Part shown: one piece after another, positions 1 to 6,917 of the stretch
How positions within the stretch are numbered: position 1 is the first letter of the stretch
Layout of the letters: every line of letters begins with the position of its first letter
NCBI GenBank assembly: GCA_903895475.1
Contig: CAITUF010000070.1
Span: forward strand, 1-17,656
DNA length: 17,656 nt
DNA from: an uncultured Opitutia bacterium
GTDB taxonomy: Bacteria; Verrucomicrobiota; Verrucomicrobiia; Opitutales; UBA953
Reading direction: 5' to 3'
Program-made: the position numbers and the translations under genes
The notes under the pieces: generated by a model
Databases searched by the model: none
Told to the model about the DNA's origin: nothing
What the model saw: the letters and a program-made list of their open reading frames with translations, nothing else

Positions 1-4
1 CCCG

Positions 5-52
5 ATAGGCACGAAAAGGCCGACCCCGCGGGGTCGGCCTTTTCGTGCCTAT
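5..52. terminator. Perfect 24-bp inverted repeat, strong bidirectional terminator candidate
   Basis: Bases 5-28 are the exact reverse complement of bases 29-52, giving a 24-bp stem with no unpaired loop in the DNA. A-rich (AAAA, 14-17) and T-rich (TTTT, 40-43) tracts lie within the arms around a GC-rich core. The TAG stop of the minus-strand protease-like gene (49-51) lies inside the right arm, so the hairpin forms right at the end of that transcript. The symmetric A/T tracts would let it work in either direction. The gene to the left is outside the window. Confidence 0.8.
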
Positions 53-810
53 TCTCCGGAGGTCAGGAAGCCGATGAGCTGACGGCGCGGGGCGAAGGCG
101 AGAAAATGACGGGAGAAGAATTCCGCCCCGAGGATACCATCGAAGTCCACTGGTAGGATTTCCTTCCGGAGGCTCGCCGGTAACCGGCCTGTGTGGAGGT
201 TGTCCGCCGCAAATTCCGCACCGAGCTTCATCGGGACGTGAAAGGAATCCGTCTGGAACCAGCCCCCGAGGAAATAGACGTGAAAGTCGCGGCCCTTGCC
301 GGCTGAGGGGAAATTCTCAATCACCGGGTGCTCGAGAAAGGTCAGCTGAAAGCCGGTGTCTAGGCGCAACCGATACTCGCGGTCGCGGATTACAACCTGA
401 GTGCTGAGCTGCCCGTTCTCTGTCTTAAGGCGGAAGCTCCGGTCGCGGATGAGCGTGATCTCCGTCGTCGCGGTGCAAGTGCGCTTGGCGGCGTTAAGCG
501 TCCAGTCGAACTCGCCAATGATGTCCATGCCCAACAGACCGGCGCAAGGGGTGCCCAGGAATTGGATGAGTTTCGGCACGCCGATAATGGGCTTACCAGG
601 CTTGCCGGTCATAATGGGCTTCAGCGCAAAGGTGCGCTCCGCGAGCGTCAGGCTCGGCGCCATGCCGTAACTGATGGCCGTGCCAGTATCGAACAGCCAG
701 CGTTGGTTGTTAATCTCGACGAACAAGTGGCCGCCTTGGAAATGGAGGGGGTAAGTGGCCATATCCGTAGGCACATCTTGCCCACCCGGCCGAAGCCCCA
801 CAAGCGACAT
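49..810 (-). CDS. Two-lobed retropepsin-like aspartic protease homologue
   Basis: This 253-residue protein is probably an aspartyl protease-fold protein. Two copies of the family pattern (Asp-Thr-Gly, then hydrophobic-hydrophobic-Gly) are visible. Lobe 1 has FDTGTA with DTG at 41-43 and GLLGMD at 91-96. Lobe 2 has LDTGFQ with DTG at 151-153 and GILGAE at 225-230. Bacterial retropepsin-like proteins usually have one such lobe and act as dimers, so two in one chain resembles the pepsin layout. The +3 position in lobe 2 is Phe instead of the usual Ser/Thr/Ala, so that half may be degenerate. No signal peptide or membrane segment is seen. The start is uncertain: the Met at 808-810 lacks a ribosome binding site, and Met17 (760-762) is an alternative. 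It lies 33 bases after the heme-motif gene on the same strand, probably in one transcript. Substrate is unknown. Confidence 0.75.
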   Translation of the reverse strand: MSLVGLRPGGQDVPTDMATYPLHFQGGHLFVEINNQRWLFDTGTAISYGMAPSLTLAERTFALKPIMTGKPGKPIIGVPKLIQFLGTPCAGLLGMDIIGEFDWTLNAAKRTCTATTEITLIRDRSFRLKTENGQLSTQVVIRDREYRLRLDTGFQLTFLEHPVIENFPSAGKGRDFHVYFLGGWFQTDSFHVPMKLGAEFAADNLHTGRLPASLRKEILPVDFDGILGAEFFSRHFLAFAPRRQLIGFLTSGE

Positions 811-843
811 CTCGCCAGGGAATTGTAAAAGAAGTATTAAAAA

Positions 844-2157
844 TTACTTCTGACCCCAAGCGGGCGGGAGGTCGGGGAGGGTCGCCGTGATGATTTCGGC
901 GATGGCTTGGCGCTCCGCCGCCGGGAGGAAAGCGTAGTCCGCCGGGGGGCTTTCGGCCCGGAGGATGGTCCCCAAACGGGTGAGGACCAAGGTCCGCAGT
1001 TCCGGCGGGAAGCCGCGGAAGGATTCGCTGTAGATGAGGGGGCTGCACCGGTAACGGAAAAGCCGCGTCTTGAGGTCTAGGTCGCGGAGCGACCGGCCCT
1101 GTCCATCAGCCCGCCGACCTTTCGCATAAGCTTTCTCGAAGTCGCCATCGCCGTGGAGGCCATCGCTCGGTAACGCCGGTTCATCCCGGCAGAGCAGCGC
1201 AGCAACTACCTTGTCGGCTTCGCTCGCCAGGGAGACGAGCGTGGAGCCAGCAAGCGGTGCATTGGCTGGTAACTGCAGGATTTCGCGGGTCGCTGGCCAG
1301 CGAGCCAAGGACAGGCGGGCCGTCTGGTTGGCAGCGGCGATGACGTTATGGACGTAGACTTGGTGATCGTGGATACTCAGCGCGACGATGTCGCTCGTCG
1401 GCTTTGGGTAGCGGCCAATGTCGAAGTAGTCTTTCAGCGTTTGCAGGGTGACGCCGCCCTTGCCATCGCTGGTGCGAAAGTCGGCCTCCGTCTTACCTAC
1501 GGTATTTCCACGATGGCGAAAGGGGCTGGGCGCACCCGTCACATACCAGCCGCCCCAGCGATCCGCATAGGGGGTGTCTGGCTCGAGGTTAGAAATACTG
1601 GAGCCGCTCAAGGCTTCGCCTTCCGCGTCGGGCATGATGGAGCGGGCCCGCAGGCTCGGCGTGCGTTCATAGCTCTTGTGGCAGGAGAGGCATTGGTTGT
1701 CGCGCTGAAGTAGCGGCTTTTCGCCGTCCTCTTGCGCATCGAGCAGATAGAAGGTCGCCCCGAGGACGGGGTCGAAGAGCGTCACTTCAATGGCGCCGCC
1801 CGGCACCCAGCCGACATAGGCTTCGTCCGAGAAGAAGAGGACGCGGGGGTTCTTCGGGCCAATGAGCGCGCGTTGATGGCTGGTCTTGCTGAAAACGAGG
1901 ATTTGCGAATCGAGGGGAATGTCGAGTTGTTCGAGCAGCCAGCGGAGCCGTCGGCGGGCGGGCCAGCCGCGGATTTCGTCGGCCTGCTTTTGAAAGGCCT
2001 CGTTAAGTTTAGTCGCCCGGTCGTTCGGCTTCGTCGCCGAATAGTTGATCGGCGGGTCTTCAAAAGGCTCGGCTTCTTGACTGCGCGCCGTGGCGGCGAT
2101 CAGCAACAGGCCCAGCCCCAAGAAGAGATTCCGGCGTATGCGGGGAGGCGTCTTCAT
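844..2157 (-). CDS. Secreted protein with one c-type heme motif, uncharacterised family
   Basis: This is a 437-residue protein with a clear Sec signal peptide: basic MKTPPRIRRN, a Leu/Gly-rich core, then an Ala-rich cleavage region near residues 22-27. One c-type heme attachment site, CLSCH, is at 156-160, preceded by a conserved-looking FYLLD segment and followed by ERTPSLRARS and later RWGGWYVTG. I recognise this arrangement from a widespread unnamed family of exported CXXCH proteins in Verrucomicrobiota, Planctomycetota and Acidobacteriota. No enzymatic role is established as far as I know. Heme attachment in the periplasm is inferred from the motif plus export. It follows the sigma-factor gene on the same strand after about 130 bases and precedes the aspartic-protease homologue by 33 bases. 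The start has no good ribosome binding site, but the signal peptide supports it. Confidence 0.8.
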   Translation of the reverse strand: MKTPPRIRRNLFLGLGLLLIAATARSQEAEPFEDPPINYSATKPNDRATKLNEAFQKQADEIRGWPARRRLRWLLEQLDIPLDSQILVFSKTSHQRALIGPKNPRVLFFSDEAYVGWVPGGAIEVTLFDPVLGATFYLLDAQEDGEKPLLQRDNQCLSCHKSYERTPSLRARSIMPDAEGEALSGSSISNLEPDTPYADRWGGWYVTGAPSPFRHRGNTVGKTEADFRTSDGKGGVTLQTLKDYFDIGRYPKPTSDIVALSIHDHQVYVHNVIAAANQTARLSLARWPATREILQLPANAPLAGSTLVSLASEADKVVAALLCRDEPALPSDGLHGDGDFEKAYAKGRRADGQGRSLRDLDLKTRLFRYRCSPLIYSESFRGFPPELRTLVLTRLGTILRAESPPADYAFLPAAERQAIAEIITATLPDLPPAWGQK

Positions 2158-2229
2158 GCGGATAGCCTACCGCACGGGGAGGGGGAGGACAAGGTCAGCC
2201 TCCGCCCGCCAGACAGTGTCTCGGGTTAT

Positions 2230-2279
2230 TAGCCGAACACGCCGGCGGCTTAAGCGGATGGCTTCAGCGCGTTCGGCTA
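2230..2279. terminator. Stem-loop after the sigma-factor gene
   Basis: TAGCCGAAC (2230-2238) pairs perfectly with GTTCGGCTA (2271-2279). After one A/C mismatch the stem continues with CGC (2240-2242) against GCG (2267-2269). It lies about 10 bases downstream of the sigma-factor stop on the minus strand. No T-run follows on either strand, so it is not a classical intrinsic terminator. It may be an mRNA 3' structure, a Rho-linked site or a processing site between the sigma gene and the heme-motif gene. Confidence 0.4.
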
Positions 2280-2289
2280 GAGCGAGAAC

Positions 2290-3273
2290 TTAGTTGGCGT
2301 TCGCCGCTGCCGGCATCAGCAGGGCGCGTAGTTTACGGTAGGCCCGTTCCTCCAACTGTCGCACCCGCTCGCGGCTGACGTTGAGACGTCCGCCGACTTC
2401 GTCGAGGGTCCATTCAGCGCCGTCGCTCAGCCCGTTGCGGAGCTCGATAATCAGGGCTTCGCGATCGTTCAGCGTCCGCAAGTGTGCGCGGATGAGTTCG
2501 GCGTCGAGTCGCAACGTAGCTTGGTCGGCTGTCCCCGGTGCCTCGTCATCGCGGAGAGTTTCGCCTAGCGTCAGCTCGCCGTCTTCGCCGATCGGGGCAT
2601 CGAGCGAGACGTTGCTTTGCGAGAGTCGGCGCAAAGACGCTACTTTATGTTCATCTTCCTGCATCACCGCCGCGAGCTCGGCGTCCGTCGCCTCGCGCCC
2701 CTCGCTCTGGAGCAGGGTCGCCGCAGCGCGGCGCAGGACTTTGAGGGCTTCGCGGATATTGCGCGGGAGGTCGACCACGCGGCGGCGGCCAATCTCCGCC
2801 ATGATGAGACTATAGATGGCCCAGCTGGCATAGGTGTTGAAGCGCACCTGTTTCTCGGCGAGGAAACGTTCCGCCGCAATGACGAGGCCATGGTTGGCGG
2901 CACTAGTCAGTTCCTCGCGCTCCTCCAGGGTGTGGGCATACTTGCCAGCACAGTAGACCGCGAACTTGAGGTTATGGCGAATGAGCTCGTCGCGAGCCTG
3001 GAGTGCATCGGCCGTGAACTGACCTTCCGCGAGGCGCCCGGCTTGGATGCGCACAGCGAGCTGCAGCTCTTCGGCGGCGGTCAGGATTTTATGCTGCCCG
3101 GCTTGCTGCAGGTAGGCTTGGTAGCCGGAGATTTCGATGGCTTCGCCGGCTTCGAAGGCGTCCGGCGTCTCTTCGGCAGCGTCGATGACGGGGCGGAGCA
3201 AGGCCTGCTCGGTGGGCAGGCGATCAAGGGTGGTCGGGGTGACAGGCGTGGCGGTGGGGATGAGTGTGATCAT
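2290..3273 (-). CDS. Sigma-70 family RNA polymerase sigma factor (divergent)
   Basis: This 327-residue protein has sigma region 1.2 at about 48-80, region 2 at about 94-163, region 3 at about 171-253 and region 4 at about 263-318. Region 4 is well kept, with LRTLNDREALIIELR followed by a helix-turn-helix ending NVSRERVRQLEERAYRKL. No region 1.1 is present, so it is shorter than a housekeeping RpoD and looks like an alternative group 2 factor. Region 2 departs from the usual sequence. The core-binding DLIQEGNIGL becomes ELTSAANHGL (121-130), and the promoter-melting FSTYATWWIRQAI becomes FNTYASWAIYSLI (145-157). It is divergent from the peptidase operon across about 260 bases, and a TATAAT box with an adjacent palindrome lies in its leader. 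No Shine-Dalgarno is in range; a GAGG lies 15 bases upstream of the ATG. The target genes are unknown. Confidence 0.92.
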   Translation of the reverse strand: MITLIPTATPVTPTTLDRLPTEQALLRPVIDAAEETPDAFEAGEAIEISGYQAYLQQAGQHKILTAAEELQLAVRIQAGRLAEGQFTADALQARDELIRHNLKFAVYCAGKYAHTLEEREELTSAANHGLVIAAERFLAEKQVRFNTYASWAIYSLIMAEIGRRRVVDLPRNIREALKVLRRAAATLLQSEGREATDAELAAVMQEDEHKVASLRRLSQSNVSLDAPIGEDGELTLGETLRDDEAPGTADQATLRLDAELIRAHLRTLNDREALIIELRNGLSDGAEWTLDEVGGRLNVSRERVRQLEERAYRKLRALLMPAAANAN

Positions 3274-3342
3274 AAAAAAAGTGATGGGCCTCTATATAAG
3301 GGGCTCCTAAAAGGCCTTTTGGGGGACACGTTTTCCTAACCA

Positions 3343-3355
3343 ACTGATAATCAGT
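3343..3355. promoter_or_regulatory. Operator-like palindrome in the sigma-factor leader
   Basis: ACTGATAATCAGT is a perfect 13-base palindrome with a central A. It lies just downstream of the candidate minus-strand -10 box at 3369-3374, where an operator for the sigma gene would be expected. Its role is inferred from position only. Confidence 0.35.
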
Positions 3356-3368
3356 GAAATAAAATCGT

Positions 3369-3374
3369 ATTATA
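3369..3374 (-). promoter_or_regulatory. Candidate -10 box (TATAAT) for the sigma-factor gene
   Basis: On the minus strand this reads TATAAT, a perfect match to the bacterial -10 consensus, in an AT-rich patch about 95 bases upstream of the sigma-factor start. No recognisable -35 element is found 16-18 bases further upstream (the bases there read ACCACC), so the call rests on the -10 alone. Confidence 0.4.
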
Positions 3375-3420
3375 CTTTCAGTACCCCCGGCGGTGGTCGT
3401 CTGGGACGGACACCTTGGGC

Positions 3421-3449
3421 TTGGTCTGAGGCTCAGCCGACAGTATACC
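3421..3449 (+). promoter_or_regulatory. Candidate promoter for the peptidase-sulfatase-lactonase operon
   Basis: TTGGTC (3421-3426) and TATACC (3444-3449) are separated by 17 bases, each with moderate matches to the -35 and -10 consensus. The predicted transcript would begin near 3456, giving a leader of about 80 bases before the ATG at 3536. A short inverted repeat, CTGAG-G-CTCAG (3426-3436), lies in the spacer. Confidence 0.35.
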
Positions 3450-3535
3450 CGAGGGGCTTGGAATCGCAAGGGGGGTGTCAGCGATTTTCTAAAAAAAGGG
3501 TTCCGCAGACCCGGCGGGTGGATTGACTGTTCGGC

Positions 3536-5536
3536 ATGCTGCGTACCCCCTGCTTGGCCCTAATGCTGGCCACCGCTTTGGCTCAGGCCGACCTTGTCGA
3601 GTCGAACCGCGATACGTCGATTGCGCCCACCAAGGACTTTTGGCTCCACGCCAATGGACGTTGGAATCAAGCGAACCCCATTCCGGCCGATCGCTCGGTC
3701 TACAATTCCTTCGCTTGGCAGGATGACCTCATCAAGAAGGACCTGCTCGCGATTAACGCTGACTTGTTAGTGAAGAAGGACGCCGACGGCGACCAGCGCC
3801 GCCTCGCTGATTTCTGGCGCTCCGCCCTTGGGTTTGAGCATGGCCCGACCGAGCTGCCCGCAGGCTTGCGTGGCGTGTTGGCTAAGTTGGACGAGGCGAA
3901 GACCCCGCAGGCGTTACTGGATGCCTCGGCGGCTCTCTACGCCGAAGGCACCGGCTCCTTCCTGGGTGTCTTTGCCTCTCAAGATAAGAAGGACGAGACC
4001 AAGGTTGCTCTGTATCTCTGGCAGGCTGGGCTTTCCCTGCCTGAGCGGGCTTTCTATTTTAGCGACGAACCCGCCACCAAGCGCGTGCGCGACGCTTTCC
4101 CGGCGCACGTCGCCAAGATGTTGGGTTTCCTGGGCTACGATGCCGCGCGCGCCCAGCAGGCTGGTGCCGCCGTTCTCGCCTTCGAGGTCAAGCTAGCCGA
4201 AGTCTCCTTGCCGATGGTGAAACTGCGTAACCCCGATGCGCATTATCACCCCATGGCTTGGGCCGAAGTCGATGCCCTCACGCCTGGCCTGCGCTGGGAA
4301 GCCGCCACCCGCCGCGCAGGCGCCCCCGCCGTCACTCGCGTCATTGTCGGCCAGCCTGATTTCCTTAAGGCGCTCGCCCGCATCCTCGCTGAAACTCCCG
4401 CCGAAGATATTCGCGACTACCTTCGCTTCCAAGCGATCTCGGGCTACGCTTCCATCCTGAACGCAACCACGGCCAAGGCCGCTTTTGAATTCGAAGGCGT
4501 CGTCCTGACCGGGGCCAAGCAGCAACGCAGCCTCGAGGAGCGTGCCCTGAAGATGCAGGATGGCGCCTTGGGCGACTTGATGGGCAAGGAATATGTGGCC
4601 CGGCGGTTCTCGCCGGCGCAGCGCGAACGTTTCCGTCTGGTCTGCGAAAATGTCCGGACGGCCTTCGCCGCCCGGATTCGGAAACTGGAGTGGATGGACG
4701 CCGAGACGCAGGCCTGGGCCTTGCGTAAACTCGCAGCAATTAAACTGCGCGTGGGCTATCCCGATAAATTCCGCGGCTATGAAGGTGTCGAGATTCGTGC
4801 CGACGGCCTGGCCCAGAACTTAGTTAACGTTAGCAAGTGGTCCCGGGCGCGTACTTTCGCCCGCGTGGGTGGGTCGCCCGAACGCGAGGAGTGGGGCATG
4901 CGTCCTTACACGGTGAACGCCTACTACAGTCCCTTGAACAACGAGATTGTCATGCCCGCCGCTATTCTCGCGGTACCGACGTATGACGGCGAATTGCTCG
5001 ACGACGCGGTCCTCTACGGTTTCATTGCCTGTACGATTGGCCACGAGCTCACGCACGGTTTTGATGATTCCGGCCGCCGGTTCGGTCCGACGGGCCGCCT
5101 GGAGCAGGGCTGGTCGCCACCGACGGAAAAGGCCTTCCGGGATCGATGCGACTTGATTGTCGCTCAGTACGATAAGGAAGAGCCGTTGCCGGGTATTCGC
5201 GTCAACGGTAAGCTCACCTTGGGCGAGAACATCGCCGATATTGGTGGCGTCGAAATCGCCCTCGACGCATTCCGTACGACGGAGGCCTATCGCTCGGGTC
5301 GGCTGATTGCCGGGCAGACGCCCCTCCAACGCTTCTTCCTCGCCCACGCGTTTGCCTTCGCCGGCAACATCCGGGCGGAGACGCTCCGTAATCGCCTGCT
5401 GTCTGATACGCACTCGCCAATGCCCCAGCGGATCAACGTCGTGCTACGCAACGTGGATACCTTCCACGAGGTCTTCGGCACCAAGCCCGGCGATGGCATG
5501 TGGCTCGACCCTAAGGATCGCGTCAAAATTTGGTAA
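3536..5536 (+). CDS. Secreted M13 family zinc metallopeptidase (PepO/neprilysin-like)
   Basis: This 666-residue protein is an M13 endopeptidase. The zinc site HELTH is at 503-507 and is followed by the third ligand in ENIAD (Glu564, Asp568). The substrate-binding NAYY motif is at 461-464, and the C-terminus ends in the family-typical Trp. Overall length matches the usual 650-700 residues. The N-terminus, MLRTPCLALMLATALAQA, is a short signal peptide, so it acts in the periplasm or outside the cell, probably on peptides. It is the first gene of a tight operon: the sulfatase starts 9 bases after its stop. No Shine-Dalgarno precedes the ATG. I see no missing catalytic residue. Confidence 0.93.
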   Translation: MLRTPCLALMLATALAQADLVESNRDTSIAPTKDFWLHANGRWNQANPIPADRSVYNSFAWQDDLIKKDLLAINADLLVKKDADGDQRRLADFWRSALGFEHGPTELPAGLRGVLAKLDEAKTPQALLDASAALYAEGTGSFLGVFASQDKKDETKVALYLWQAGLSLPERAFYFSDEPATKRVRDAFPAHVAKMLGFLGYDAARAQQAGAAVLAFEVKLAEVSLPMVKLRNPDAHYHPMAWAEVDALTPGLRWEAATRRAGAPAVTRVIVGQPDFLKALARILAETPAEDIRDYLRFQAISGYASILNATTAKAAFEFEGVVLTGAKQQRSLEERALKMQDGALGDLMGKEYVARRFSPAQRERFRLVCENVRTAFAARIRKLEWMDAETQAWALRKLAAIKLRVGYPDKFRGYEGVEIRADGLAQNLVNVSKWSRARTFARVGGSPEREEWGMRPYTVNAYYSPLNNEIVMPAAILAVPTYDGELLDDAVLYGFIACTIGHELTHGFDDSGRRFGPTGRLEQGWSPPTEKAFRDRCDLIVAQYDKEEPLPGIRVNGKLTLGENIADIGGVEIALDAFRTTEAYRSGRLIAGQTPLQRFFLAHAFAFAGNIRAETLRNRLLSDTHSPMPQRINVVLRNVDTFHEVFGTKPGDGMWLDPKDRVKIW

Positions 5537-5545
5537 CCCTTTCCT

Positions 5546-6868
5546 ATGCGCCATCTCCTCCTCCTGCTGTGCGCCTTCACTATGGCCGGCGCCGCACCTG
5601 CGGCTCCGCCGAAGGCGCCCAACATCCTCATGATCATTTCGGACGACCATGCTTGGTTTGATTATGGGTTCATGGGTTCGAAGGCGGTCAGCACGCCCCA
5701 CCTCGATAAACTGGCGGCCGAGTCGCGCGTCTTCCCGCGCGGCTATGTCACGAATTCCCTTTGCGGCCCCAGCCTCGCCTCCATCTTGACCGGCCGGCAC
5801 GTCCATCGCCATGGCATCACCGGCAACGACCCGCTTGTGCCCGCCTCCGTGTCCCCAGCGGCGCGACAGAAGAGCGCGGCGTTCCTCGAGGGCCGCGCCC
5901 AGATGATCAAACTCTTCCAGCAGTCCCCGCATCTCCCACGCTTGTTGGGTGAGCAGGGCTACGTGAGCCTGCAGACGGGTAAGTGGTGGATGGGCGACTA
6001 CACGACGGGCGGGTTCACCGAGGGCATGACGAAGGGAGGGCGGCATGGCGACGTTGGCCTCGATATCGGCCGCAAGACTTTGGCTCCACTCACGGAGTTC
6101 ATCACCCGTGCGAAAAAAGACGGTAAGCCGTTCTTCGCTTGGTATGCGCCGATGCTGCCGCATGACCCGCACACGCCGCCGGAACGTTTGCTCGCTAAGT
6201 ATCGCGATCGGTCGCCCACGCCACAGGCGGCCCGCTACCATGCGATGGTCGAATGGTTTGATGAAACCATCGGGGAGATTCGCGCGCATCTCGAGAAGGA
6301 AGGGATGACGCGCGATACGGTCATCGTCTACGTCACGGACAACGGCTGGATTCCGCGCACGGACAAGCCGGTCGTTGATTTTGAACGCTCCAAGCAGTCA
6401 CCCTTTGATGGCGGCGTTCGTACCCCGATTCTCGTGAGCTGGCCTGGCCACATTAAGCCGACGACCATTCAGGCCCCGGCCAGCGCGGTTGATCTGATGC
6501 CGACTTTGCTCAAGCTCGCCGGTGCCAAGGTGCCAGCCGATGGTGACGGTCTTGACTTACTAGACGATGCGGCCCTGCGGGCCCGCCCGTTTGTCGCCGG
6601 GCAGAACTCGACCCATGATATTCGCGAGCTCGGCCGCCCCGCCGCCAGCTTACGCTACCGCTGGTTGGTCGCGGGCGACCTCAAGCTCATCGTTTCGAGT
6701 GGCCTAAAGACTGGTATGACGGCGAGTGGCTCTACCGACGCCACCGAGCCGCCGCGCCTCTTTGACCTTAAGGCCGACCCATACGAACTCCGCGACCTCG
6801 CCGCGGAGCGCCCGGCCGAGGTGAAGCGTCTGACCACCCAGTTGGATGCCTGGTGGGATGGGCGCTGA
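5546..6868 (+). CDS. Secreted sulfatase (arylsulfatase family)
   Basis: This 440-residue protein belongs to the sulfatase / alkaline-phosphatase-like superfamily. It has a signal peptide (about residues 1-19). Metal-binding Asp33-Asp34 sit in NILMIISDDH, and the formylglycine segment is CGPSLASILTGR with the modifiable Cys at 73. TGKW has Lys146, LPHDPH is at about 205-210, and DNG has Asp265-Asn266. Lys283 precedes FDGGVRTPILVSWPG. It would hydrolyse sulfate esters, plausibly on polysaccharides, after Cys73 is converted by a formylglycine-generating enzyme encoded elsewhere. The usual Arg four positions after Cys is Leu77, a variant I recall from PVC sulfatases. It lies 9 bases after the M13 peptidase and 49 bases before the lactonase-like gene. 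The exact substrate cannot be told. Confidence 0.92.
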   Translation: MRHLLLLLCAFTMAGAAPAAPPKAPNILMIISDDHAWFDYGFMGSKAVSTPHLDKLAAESRVFPRGYVTNSLCGPSLASILTGRHVHRHGITGNDPLVPASVSPAARQKSAAFLEGRAQMIKLFQQSPHLPRLLGEQGYVSLQTGKWWMGDYTTGGFTEGMTKGGRHGDVGLDIGRKTLAPLTEFITRAKKDGKPFFAWYAPMLPHDPHTPPERLLAKYRDRSPTPQAARYHAMVEWFDETIGEIRAHLEKEGMTRDTVIVYVTDNGWIPRTDKPVVDFERSKQSPFDGGVRTPILVSWPGHIKPTTIQAPASAVDLMPTLLKLAGAKVPADGDGLDLLDDAALRARPFVAGQNSTHDIRELGRPAASLRYRWLVAGDLKLIVSSGLKTGMTASGSTDATEPPRLFDLKADPYELRDLAAERPAEVKRLTTQLDAWWDGR

Positions 6869-6917
6869 GCTTTTATTTGGAACTATCCCCCGTCCTTGCC
6901 CTCTCATCTTTATCTCT

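Noticed and set aside
3286..3300. TATATA near the sigma-factor start as its promoter
   Set aside because: It lies within about 25 bases of the ATG with no -35 match, whereas TATAAT at 3369-3374 is a better -10.
5444..6289. Long open frame on the minus strand inside the sulfatase and peptidase genes
   Set aside because: It is a mirror of real coding frames in GC-rich DNA and has no recognisable domain; the plus-strand genes carry clear catalytic motifs.
6846..6917. Extended N-terminus for the lactonase-like protein
   Set aside because: It would overlap the end of the sulfatase gene, and the downstream ATG at 6918 begins a clear signal peptide.
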